The position numbers and the translations under genes were made by a program. The notes below the pieces were generated by a model, which had not been told where the DNA came from, ran no database searches, and was given only the letters and a program-made list of their open reading frames with translations. From assembly GCA_030605745.1 (NCBI GenBank), contig JAUWHT010000437.1:1-6740 (forward strand): a stretch of 6,740 nucleotides of DNA, written 5' to 3'. The stretch comes from Pirellulales bacterium. Its GTDB lineage: Bacteria; Planctomycetota; Planctomycetia; Pirellulales; Thermoguttaceae. This document shows positions 1-4,755 of this stretch, one piece after another. The stretch's first letter is position 1. Every line of letters starts with the position of its first letter.

Positions 1-3
1 TTT

Positions 4-69
4 TCTCAGCTTGGCGGGCTGAGAGCGCCGCGCGTCGGCCCCAAGGGGTCGACGGCGAGTCCAGCCCGC
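4..69. other. G+C-rich stretch with competing hairpins upstream of the phosphate operon
   Basis: Three inverted repeats are visible. Positions 4-10 (TCTCAGC) pair with 18-24 (GCTGAGA). Positions 14-20 (GCGGGCT) pair with 63-69 (AGCCCGC). Positions 33-54 form an almost perfect palindrome around CCCCAAGGGG with CGTCG/CGACG flanks. The first two stems share bases 18-20, so they cannot form together. There is no T-run after the stems, so this is not a clear intrinsic terminator. Two plus frames stay open from the left edge (to stops near 72 and 116), so it could instead be the tail of an upstream gene. I do not recognise an RNA family. Confidence 0.35.
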
Positions 70-165
70 TGAACCGACCAACAAAAACGCCGAGCAACCG
101 CCTCGAAAACGGTTGAAATATGTGCAAAACTTGAACTTAGAGTCAGTGGATTTTATGCAACTTCA

Positions 166-194
166 TTGACCGTGGGGCCCGTCTGCTTTACAAT
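166..194 (+). promoter_or_regulatory. Sigma70-type promoter for the phosphate operon
   Basis: A -35 hexamer TTGACC (166-171) is followed by a 17-nt spacer and a -10 hexamer TACAAT (189-194). Each hexamer differs from consensus at one base and the spacing is optimal. Transcription would begin near 201, leaving a leader of about 40 nt before the ATG at 241. The promoter overlaps the TTG at 166 that would otherwise be the longest possible start of the transporter gene, and so argues against that start. Confidence 0.6.
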
Positions 195-240
195 TTTCAC
201 GACTGATCTGCCCGATTTCCCCAGACCGCTGGCTCAGAGT

Positions 241-1374
241 ATGACAAACTTTGTTCGCACGTTGCGCAACCATTGGCTGTCGCGGCTGGTGCTTCTGTTA
301 TTGGCCTTGTACGTTTTCTTGGCGGCCATTTCGTTGTTCGGCCGTTCGATGCAGATAGTCGGGGAGGACAGGGCCCAGGCGCTTTTCAGCGGGCTGGAAA
401 ACCCTTTTGCCGGACTGGCTGCCGGCATCCTCTCCACGGTGCTGGTGCAGAGTTCCTCGGTCACCACCAGTTGGATCGTTGCCTTGGTCGGCTCGGGGAC
501 CCTTTCGGTGGCGTATGCCGTGCCGATGGTCATGGGTTGCCAGGTCGGGACCACGATCACCAACACGCTGGTGGCCCTGGGGCACGTCTCTCAGAAGTCT
601 GCGTTCCGTCGCGCGTTTGCCGGGGCTACGGCCCACGATATGTTCAACCTGCTGACGGTGTTGATCCTGTTCCCGATCGAATTGGCCACCGGCTATCTGC
701 GCAAAACTGCCCAGTACCTTGTGAGTGTTCTGCCGCTGCAAGGTGCCGGCGGGGAGTTCCACAGCCCGCTGAAGGCCAGTGTGAAATGGCTCACCCGGTT
801 AATAGAGTCGCTTTTTCGTGATGGTCTTGGGATGCAGCACGGTCTGTTGGCGGCCGTGCTGTTCGTGACGGCCCTGGCAATGATTGTCGGGTCGCTGATC
901 GTGCTCAGCAAGAACATGCGGGTGCTAATGGCCGACCAGATTGAACAGTGGCTCAACCGTGTGCTGCGGCGCAGCGGGCTGCTCGGGCTGGCCATCGGGG
1001 CCTGCATCACGCTCTCGATCCAGTCGTCCAGCATCACCACCTCGCTGTTGATACCCATGTTCGGTGCAGGTGTGCTGACCCTCGAGGCCGGGTTCCCGAT
1101 TATGATCGGGGCCAACATCGGCACCCCGATCACCGCGCTTATGGCGGCCACGATGACCGGACCCGCCGGACTGACCATCGCACTGGTTCACTTGCTGTTT
1201 AACCTGTCGGGAACGCTGATCTTCTTCCCGCTGAGGACTATCCGCAGTATCCCCATCTTCCTGGCCGAGAAGCTTGCGGAGCTTGCAACCCGGAATCGCA
1301 TTTGGGTGCTGATTTACGTCTTCGGCGTGTTTTTTGTCTTGCCGATACTTGGCATTTTGATCTGGAAATCGTAA
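241..1374 (+). CDS. Na+/phosphate cotransporter family protein (Na_Pi_cotrans, split from PhoU)
   Basis: A 377-residue inner-membrane protein of the Na/Pi-cotransporter family (PF02690, the SLC34/NptA/YjbB type), expected to import or export inorganic phosphate with sodium. The diagnostic inverted-repeat architecture is clear. QSSS occurs at residues 70-73 and again at 261-264, each followed by a V/I-TTS stretch. The paired glycine motifs are GCQVGTT (99-105) and GANIGT (290-295). Hydrophobic segments run through the protein, starting at about 16-33. MFN (134-136) and LFN (319-321) occupy matching places in the two halves. I chose ATG 241 rather than TTG 166 because a strong promoter covers 166-194 and the extra 25 residues do not look like membrane protein. 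The Shine-Dalgarno site before 241 is weak. The larger bacterial homologues carry a C-terminal PhoU domain; here that function is in the next gene, 25 nt downstream, probably in the same operon. The transport direction cannot be read from the sequence. Confidence 0.9.
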   Translation: MTNFVRTLRNHWLSRLVLLLLALYVFLAAISLFGRSMQIVGEDRAQALFSGLENPFAGLAAGILSTVLVQSSSVTTSWIVALVGSGTLSVAYAVPMVMGCQVGTTITNTLVALGHVSQKSAFRRAFAGATAHDMFNLLTVLILFPIELATGYLRKTAQYLVSVLPLQGAGGEFHSPLKASVKWLTRLIESLFRDGLGMQHGLLAAVLFVTALAMIVGSLIVLSKNMRVLMADQIEQWLNRVLRRSGLLGLAIGACITLSIQSSSITTSLLIPMFGAGVLTLEAGFPIMIGANIGTPITALMAATMTGPAGLTIALVHLLFNLSGTLIFFPLRTIRSIPIFLAEKLAELATRNRIWVLIYVFGVFFVLPILGILIWKS

Positions 1375-1399
1375 ACTAAAGGAGTAGAGGAGCCCCATC

Positions 1400-2095
1400 A
1401 TGTTCGACTGGTTCACAAGCGAAGTGGGAACGGGCAGCACCGGCTTGCAGAGGATGCGGACCGAGTTCGGCCAGATGCTCGACGCCGGGCGGCACGTGTT
1501 CGATACCGCGTCGAACGCCTTTCTCGGCGGCACCGATCTGGACGTGATCCGCGAGGACCTGTTCGCCACCGATAAGCGGATCAACCGGGCCGAACGGCAG
1601 ATCCGCCGCGAGATCGTCGTACACGTCTCGGTCCACGGCGCCGCGGAGTTCCCGGCCTGCCTGGTGCTGATGAGCATAGTCAAGGACGCCGAGCGCGTGG
1701 GCGACTACGCGAAGAACATCTTCGACTTAGCGGAGCTTGCCCCACATCCACCCGAGGGCGAGCACCGCGACTGCCTTGTCGAGCTGAAGAACCGCATTTC
1801 CCGGCTGATGGCCGCCTGCCGCGAAATCTTCGACTCGCGAAAAGAACAACAGGCTACCGAACTGATCGTCGAGGCCAAGCAGATCGAAGACCTGTGCGAT
1901 GAGAAGGTGCGTGCGCTGATCCAGGGAACCGACCACCCGGATATGGCGGCCGTCTACGTGCTCGCCTACCGCTACTTCAAACGCGTCGCCTCCCACGTCC
2001 GCAACGTGGCCTCCAGCATAGTCCAGCCACTGCACAAGCTGGACTTCACCTCGAAGATCACCGCGCAGGAAGATGAGGGAGTGGATAGTGGATAG
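1400..2095 (+). CDS. PhoU-domain protein
   Basis: A 231-residue, helix-rich cytoplasmic protein of the PhoU family (PF01895). It probably regulates or couples the Na/Pi transporter encoded 25 nt upstream. The start is supported by GAGGAG at 1387-1392, 7 nt before the ATG. The first helical bundle shows the family metal-binding signature, DAERVGDYAKNI (residues 96-107, with D96, E98 and D102). The equivalent stretch in the second bundle, YFKRVASHVRNVASSI (192-207), lacks the acidic residues, so only one metal cluster is likely. The N-terminal half carries a conserved-looking basic/acidic helix, RINRAERQIRREI (60-72). The last residues, GVDSG, are encoded by a GTGGATA heptamer repeat, which suggests that repeat expansion reset the C-terminus. 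Because it is paired with a Na/Pi transporter and not with pst genes, it is probably not the canonical PhoU of the Pho regulon. Confidence 0.85.
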   Translation: MFDWFTSEVGTGSTGLQRMRTEFGQMLDAGRHVFDTASNAFLGGTDLDVIREDLFATDKRINRAERQIRREIVVHVSVHGAAEFPACLVLMSIVKDAERVGDYAKNIFDLAELAPHPPEGEHRDCLVELKNRISRLMAACREIFDSRKEQQATELIVEAKQIEDLCDEKVRALIQGTDHPDMAAVYVLAYRYFKRVASHVRNVASSIVQPLHKLDFTSKITAQEDEGVDSG

Positions 2096-2101
2096 TGGAT
2101 A
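2081..2101 (+). repeat. Three tandem GTGGATA heptamers
   Basis: Three exact tandem copies of GTGGATA (2081-2087, 2088-2094, 2095-2101). The PhoU-protein stop codon (TAG, 2093-2095) lies inside the array. It sits just outside the left copy of the 33-nt repeat. Confidence 0.85.
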
Positions 2102-2107
2102 GCAAGA

Positions 2108-2140
2108 CGTAGGCTGGGTCGAGCGCAGCGAGGCCCACCT
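2108..2140 (-). repeat. 33-nt dispersed repeat, left copy (inverted relative to right copy)
   Basis: Begins CGTAGGCTGGG and ends GAGGCCCACCT. It matches the reverse complement of 4258-4290 at 32 of 33 positions; the one difference corresponds to position 4273. I recall similar GGTGGGCCTCGCTGCGCTCGA-type intergenic repeats from planctomycete genomes, but cannot check copy number here. It marks where the second attC-like site and the cassette array end. Confidence 0.85.
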
Positions 2141-2206
2141 TTTGGGAACTCACCTGCCGGGGTGGAGCACAGCGGAATCCCGGTCGGGTACATGCGTTTG
2201 TTATGC
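2141..2206 (-). other. Partial attC-like site at the end of cassette 2
   Basis: On the minus strand the sequence opens GCATAACAAACGCATG: an R''-like heptamer GCATAAC (2206-2200), a short spacer and an L''-like ACGC. TAACAAACGC is also how I recall Vibrio cholerae VCR attC repeats beginning. The stop codon of the small antitoxin (TAA, 2203-2201) lies inside the heptamer, as is common for cassette genes. GCATAAC is complementary at 6 of 7 positions to GTTAGGC, which opens this cassette at 2905-2899. No matching L'/R' half is seen before the 33-nt repeat, so the site is probably truncated. The right-hand extent is arbitrary. Confidence 0.4.
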
Positions 2207-2389
2207 GGTCGGACTCTCGCTTGGACGTTGGTCCACCGGAATCCGCTTTGGCTGTCGCGACACAACCTTTCGTCCGCATTTCGCTGTTCGTTCGTGAAGG
2301 TCCTTGCAGATTGCAGTCAAGTCGTAGTTGAACTTAGCAGCGTATTGTTCGCGGTACTTTCGGATTTCTTCGACAATGGGATCATTCAT
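2201..2389 (-). CDS. Small antitoxin-like partner of the PIN toxin
   Basis: A 62-residue, charged protein encoded directly after the PIN-domain gene, with an ATGA overlap (its ATG is 2389-2387; the toxin stop is 2388-2386), so the two are translationally coupled. It opens MNDPIVEEIRKYREQYA and continues with FNYDLTAICKDL, a predicted amphipathic helix followed by a GRKVVSRQPKR basic segment. I recall small proteins of this pattern following VapC-family PIN genes, where they are taken to be the antitoxin; that assignment is by position, not by a known DNA-binding domain. The toxin-first order is the reverse of classical vapBC. Its stop codon overlaps the attC-like heptamer, and the last dozen residues (from about IPVDQ) may be non-conserved cassette tail. 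Confidence 0.65.
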   Translation of the reverse strand: MNDPIVEEIRKYREQYAAKFNYDLTAICKDLHERTAKCGRKVVSRQPKRIPVDQRPSESPTA

Positions 2390-2868
2390 TTGTCAGATAC
2401 CTCAATCAGTTCTGGCGGTGTGCATATCACCGGCGGGACGTAACCGGCTGAGCGGCACAACATGTCAATTGTACCACGTAGCGCCGGATTGGCGATATGT
2501 TTACAATTCCATGTCACGAGGTAGTCCATGCCATTAACCGCTGCCACAGCGATATGTACTGAGTCAACATCCGCTTTTTCGGGCAGCGGAATACCGGACA
2601 TTAAAGATTGAGCAAGTGACAGGGCATCGTCGGTCACGTCAAGTATTGGGATGTCTGCCAGGAACACCTTGCGCTCTGCCACGGCATCGGGGTCACCAGC
2701 CACGCTTTCATCGACAACAGCAAGCGACACGAACAGCTCGAAGCGAGTTCGGTGGTCAGCCCAGAATTCGCGAGTGATCTGTTGGTTTGCCGCTGTTACC
2801 AAGTGCGCAGATGGGCGCGAGGCAAGGTAACCGATAACCGACGTTTCGATGTAGACAGATGGACGCAT
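2386..2868 (-). CDS. vapC: PIN-domain (VapC-family) toxin
   Basis: A 160-residue PIN-domain protein, predicted to be a Mg2+-dependent endoribonuclease toxin. The opening beta strand, VYIETSVIGYLASRPS (residues 5-20), carries the first acidic residue as E8 instead of the usual Asp, as in the ETS subgroup. E54 in AVVDESVAGDP is the second acid. D102 in the helix DSVHIAVAAVNGMDYL and D116 follow. The late motif LVTWNCKHIAN (117-127) has His/Ile where many VapC proteins have the final Asp. The length fits the larger VapC subgroup. No Shine-Dalgarno site precedes the ATG at 2868. The leader from the cassette boundary (2904) is only 36 nt, so transcription may come through from the upstream GH5-like gene. 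It is coupled to the small downstream gene. Enzyme activity and the RNA target cannot be read from sequence. Confidence 0.8.
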   Translation of the reverse strand: MRPSVYIETSVIGYLASRPSAHLVTAANQQITREFWADHRTRFELFVSLAVVDESVAGDPDAVAERKVFLADIPILDVTDDALSLAQSLMSGIPLPEKADVDSVHIAVAAVNGMDYLVTWNCKHIANPALRGTIDMLCRSAGYVPPVICTPPELIEVSDK

Positions 2869-2898
2869 ACCGCTTTGATATCCATGTCAATGTAGGCC

Positions 2899-2955
2899 GC
2901 CTAACGTCATTCATCAGGCGCGCCATTTGGCATTGCCTACATGGAATTGTTGTGC
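2899..2955 (-). other. attC-like recombination site between the two cassettes
   Basis: On the minus strand this 57-nt stretch begins with GCACAAC (2955-2949) and ends with GTTAGGC (2905-2899), a perfect match to the integron core GTTRRRY. It folds on itself: five of seven R-box pairs form, then ATTC (2947-2944) with GAAT (2912-2909), AGGC (2938-2935) with GCCT (2919-2916), and GCC (2931-2929) with GGC (2924-2922) closing an AAAT loop. Unpaired bases lie between the stems, as in attC sites. It begins 16 nt after the GH5-like stop codon and ends 30 nt before the VapC start. The expected strand exchange is between G2905 and T2904. Confidence 0.55.
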
Positions 2956-2971
2956 AATGGAATCCACATAC

Positions 2972-4045
2972 CTACTTCCTGCCCGTGAGTTCCTTGAACA
3001 GGGCATATTCTTTCGGATCGAACGGGGTTCCATCTTTCCTCAACAAATCGTGGAACCAGACCTTGGGTTCGGGAGCTCCCTCTTTAGACCCCCATGGGTA
3101 AATCGTCTGTGTCTTACCGGCGACCAGTCCCCAATTGTAGCAACCCACGTGTTCCTTCTTAAAAATGGGCAGGTGTGAGTTGACATTGCTGTGACCACGG
3201 CGTAGCCATTCGGTACAAATGACCGGACGCCTATGCTTCTTCAGGTTAGCGATTTGTCCGGACAGACTTTTCGCATTGCTGTAGTTATGAAAGGTAATAA
3301 TGTCAGATGCAGCCAGCTGATACTCCTTCAACTCCTTGTGGGGGCAGCAGATGCCAGCAGTCAAAGGTTGGGTAGGATTAACTGCTCTAGCCCACTCAAA
3401 GGTTTTCTTCAGCAAGGGGAGTGACCTACTCCCCTGTTTGCTGGCGCCGGGCTCGTTGTACAGATCCCAGAAGAGAACGCGCTTGTCTTTCGCGAAGGTT
3501 CCGATGATATCCTCTACATAGCGTTCTAGCCTTGGCCACGACTTGGGATCATTAACCACGTTCTTGCCCGGGCTCTGAACCCAGCCGGAATTGTGAATAC
3601 CCGGTTGTGGGGATGGCTGTTTTCCAATCTTCGGGTTCGCATTCCAGCAATCATCAAATAACACGAGCATAGGCTTGATGTTGTGACGTTCTGCAATGTC
3701 GAGAAACTTGTTGATGCGTTTCTTAAAGCCGGAAGCGTCCGCTTCCCAGGCAAGGTCATGGAGATAGACTCTCACGGTGTTGAATCCAATGGTGGATGCC
3801 CACTTGAGTTCTCTGTCCATTGTCTCTGTGTCGAATGTATCCTCTTGCCACATTTCGAGCTGGTTGATGGCTGTGCTGGGAATAAAATTGCATCCAACCA
3901 GCCAAGGTTGCTCGGCATACCATTTGTTTGCTTTCTCTTTTGGCCAACGGTTCATTTCTGTGCTCTGAATGGTCTCTGTCTCCTCGGCATGAGCAAGCAA
4001 AGCAAGGGTTGCACCCAAGGTCAGCACCATACAAATATGTCTCAT
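2972..4045 (-). CDS. Secreted GH5-like glycoside hydrolase (clan GH-A)
   Basis: A 357-residue predicted exported retaining glycosidase, probably acting on a plant or algal beta-glycan; the substrate is not readable. Residues 1-20 form a signal peptide (hydrophobic VLTLGATLALLAHA, cleavage after AHA). The remainder looks like one TIM barrel. RVYLH (92-96) matches the conserved early Arg region. YNEPG (196-200) holds the acid/base E198. TFHNY (251-255) gives the His/Tyr before the second catalytic strand, and ICTEW (276-280) holds the nucleophile E279. Asn197 precedes the acid/base as expected for clan GH-A. AGGAG lies 6 nt before the ATG, supporting this start. Base composition is lower in G+C than in the flanking genes. 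It is preceded by a Pc-like promoter and flanked by integron-like core heptamers, so it may be a cassette gene. Similar proteins are variously labelled cellulase or beta-xylanase; I cannot decide between them. Confidence 0.78.
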   Translation of the reverse strand: MRHICMVLTLGATLALLAHAEETETIQSTEMNRWPKEKANKWYAEQPWLVGCNFIPSTAINQLEMWQEDTFDTETMDRELKWASTIGFNTVRVYLHDLAWEADASGFKKRINKFLDIAERHNIKPMLVLFDDCWNANPKIGKQPSPQPGIHNSGWVQSPGKNVVNDPKSWPRLERYVEDIIGTFAKDKRVLFWDLYNEPGASKQGSRSLPLLKKTFEWARAVNPTQPLTAGICCPHKELKEYQLAASDIITFHNYSNAKSLSGQIANLKKHRRPVICTEWLRRGHSNVNSHLPIFKKEHVGCYNWGLVAGKTQTIYPWGSKEGAPEPKVWFHDLLRKDGTPFDPKEYALFKELTGRK

Positions 4046-4067
4046 TCGGTTCTCCTGTTCTGCTTCT

Positions 4068-4074
4068 GCACAAC
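4068..4074 (-). other. Core-like heptamer opening cassette 1 (candidate attI core)
   Basis: The minus strand reads GTTGTGC, which begins GTT as integron cores do but departs from GTTRRRY at the fifth base (T instead of a purine). It is the exact reverse complement of the R''-like GCACAAC at 2955-2949, the far end of the same putative cassette. It lies between the Pc-like promoter and the GH5-like start codon, 23 nt before the ATG, on the integrase-proximal side where attI would be. Confidence 0.4.
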
Positions 4075-4130
4075 TTCTTATTCTACCCCAATCACCGTTT
4101 GCCGGGAATCAGGATCTGATCGAAGCCTGT

Positions 4131-4159
4131 AACCTACCATCATCTGGCGGTGTCGTCAA
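4131..4159 (-). promoter_or_regulatory. Pc-like promoter reading into the GH5-like gene
   Basis: On the minus strand a -35 hexamer TTGACG (4159-4154; one mismatch to consensus) is followed by a 17-nt spacer and a weak -10 TAGGTT (4136-4131; T, A and final T match). It lies between the integrase-like fragment and the first cassette and points at the cassettes, like the Pc promoter of integrons. Confidence 0.4.
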
Positions 4160-4195
4160 GCGTTCGAGGTGGAATGCGGCAGAAATCTTCACGGA

Positions 4196-4252
4196 ATGCG
4201 GCTGGATGACTACGCTAACTTCTTACGTGAGCGGGAGTTAGCGCTGCCAAAG
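4196..4252 (+). pseudogene. Fragment resembling the N-terminus of a tyrosine recombinase, possibly an integron integrase
   Basis: From ATG 4196 the plus frame reads MRLDDYANFLRERELALPK, which resembles the first helix of the SAM-like core-binding domain of XerC/D and integron integrases (a D-Y-x-x-F/Y-L-x-x-x-x-L pattern with a following proline-lysine). The reading then passes into the 33-nt repeat at 4258 and stops within the following sequence at 4369. No catalytic Arg-His-Arg-Tyr domain exists in the window, so it would be a dead remnant. Its direction, divergent from the GH5-like gene, is that of intI relative to cassettes. The similarity rests on only 19 residues and could be chance. 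Confidence 0.38.
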
Positions 4253-4257
4253 ACAAC

Positions 4258-4290
4258 AGGTGGGCCTCGCTGTGCTCGACCCAGCCTACG
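4258..4290 (+). repeat. 33-nt dispersed repeat, right copy
   Basis: Begins AGGTGGGCCTC and ends CCCAGCCTACG. It is identical to the reverse complement of 2108-2140 at 32 of 33 positions (T at 4273 here). It begins 5 nt after the integrase-like reading loses its resemblance to a recombinase. No convincing target-site duplication is seen outside the pair. Confidence 0.85.
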
Positions 4291-4304
4291 GATGTGGGAA
4301 TGGC

Positions 4305-4331
4305 AAATCCGAAATCCGCATTCCGAATTCC
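4305..4331 (+). repeat. Degenerate heptamer tandem repeat (AATTCCG type)
   Basis: Four units of 7-nt period: AAATCCG (4305-4311), AAATCCG (4312-4318), CATTCCG (4319-4325) and a partial AATTCC (4326-4331). It ends 3 nt before the dgkA stop codon and lies just outside the right 33-nt repeat, mirroring the GTGGATA array on the left. Confidence 0.7.
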
Positions 4332-4334
4332 ACG

Positions 4335-4727
4335 TTACCACCAGCCCAGCAGCATTGCCAGGCGGTTGAGGAAGATGATGGTGCCGGTGATTGCGGCGCC
4401 GATTGAGGCGGTTAGCACGGCGGCGCTGCCGATGTCCAGGGCGCTGCCTAGCCGGGGGTCCACCTGGTTGGTGATTGACCGGACGATTGACTCCAGCGCG
4501 CTGTTGAACATCTCGGCGGTGAGCACCACGGTGATGCACAGCAGCAGCAGGCCCCACTCGACCGGGTTGTCGATCTTCAGCACCACCGCGGCGACGATTA
4601 CCAGGGCGGCAACGAAGAAATGGACGAAGAAACTGCTCTGGCCCTGCACGCCTTCCCTCACGCCGTGAAAGGCGTCGCGGAACTTCTCCGGCCAAGAGCG
4701 GTCGCGGGACGGTTTGTTGTCGTGCAT
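4335..4727 (-). CDS. dgkA: Prokaryotic diacylglycerol/undecaprenol kinase
   Basis: A 130-residue integral membrane lipid kinase of the DgkA family (PF01219), which phosphorylates diacylglycerol or undecaprenol with ATP in the inner membrane and recycles lipid released by envelope synthesis. The signature AEMFNSALESIV (residues 71-82) contains the catalytic/metal residues E72, N75 and E79. The later DIGSAAVL (98-105), with D98, corresponds to the ATP-site motif. An amphipathic N-terminus (about 14-30) precedes three membrane segments, about 33-50, 56-74 and 100-127. The length is close to the usual 120-130. The ATG at 4727 has no clear Shine-Dalgarno site. Substrate preference (diacylglycerol or undecaprenol) is not decided by these motifs. 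The gene lies between the palindromic repeat and the integron-like segment, on the same strand as both hydrolases, but gaps of about 175 nt (upstream) and 290 nt (downstream) argue against a tight operon. Confidence 0.9.
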   Translation of the reverse strand: MHDNKPSRDRSWPEKFRDAFHGVREGVQGQSSFFVHFFVAALVIVAAVVLKIDNPVEWGLLLLCITVVLTAEMFNSALESIVRSITNQVDPRLGSALDIGSAAVLTASIGAAITGTIIFLNRLAMLLGWW

Positions 4728-4755
4728 GGGTTAGCCGGAATATCTCACCAAGAAA

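Larger units (their letters stand above)
2108..4290. mobile_element. Putative degraded integron with two gene cassettes, bracketed by inverted repeats
   Basis: The segment runs between inverted 33-nt repeats (2108-2140 and 4258-4290). It contains, in integron order on the minus strand, a divergent integrase-like fragment (4196-4252), a Pc-like promoter (4131-4159), a core-like heptamer GTTGTGC (4068-4074), a GH5-like cassette, an attC-like site (2899-2955), a toxin-antitoxin cassette, and a partial attC-like site (from 2206 down). Cassette 1 would run from 4073 to 2905 (1169 nt); cassette 2 would begin at 2904. Local base composition agrees with acquisition: I count 27 of 60 G+C at 3661-3720, against 40 of 60 in dgkA at 4441-4500. 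The integrase is represented by only about 19 codons, so the element should be unable to mobilise itself. This is inferred from arrangement and short motifs. Confidence 0.5.

Noticed and set aside
14..90. TPP riboswitch, suggested by GGGCTGAGA (16-24) and CCCGCTGAACC (65-75)
   Set aside because: The third essential block (TAAT..CC..GCGTAGGGA) is absent, the CTGAGA is followed by a long G+C hairpin in the wrong place, and the downstream gene is a phosphate transporter.
925..1683. Long minus-strand open frame of 252 codons across the transporter/PhoU junction, and similar long frames opposite other genes
   Set aside because: These are antisense shadows in G+C-rich coding sequence; they have no recognisable domains, while the genes on the other strand have clear family motifs.
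2145..2160. GTTCCCA (minus strand) as the R' core of the second attC
   Set aside because: It does not match GTTRRRY, and no L' complementary to the L'' at about 2191-2197 precedes it; the site is treated as truncated.
2157..2183. Intrinsic terminator after the PhoU-protein gene (CCGGG...CCCGG)
   Set aside because: Only a 5-bp stem with a 17-nt loop and no T-run on either strand; better read as part of the partial attC-like site.
2880..2895. TTGACA on the minus strand (about 2890-2885) as a -35 for the toxin gene
   Set aside because: The -10 would fall at or inside the start of the gene and no good hexamer is there; read-through from upstream is more likely.
4120..4150. LexA box (CTGT-N8-ACAG) controlling the integrase-like fragment
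   Set aside because: CTGT is present near 4127 but there is no ACAG at the required distance.
2100..4300. Target-site duplication outside the 33-nt inverted repeats, which would make the unit a transposon
   Set aside because: Only a trivial 2-base match (GA) flanks the pair, and no transposase is encoded between them.
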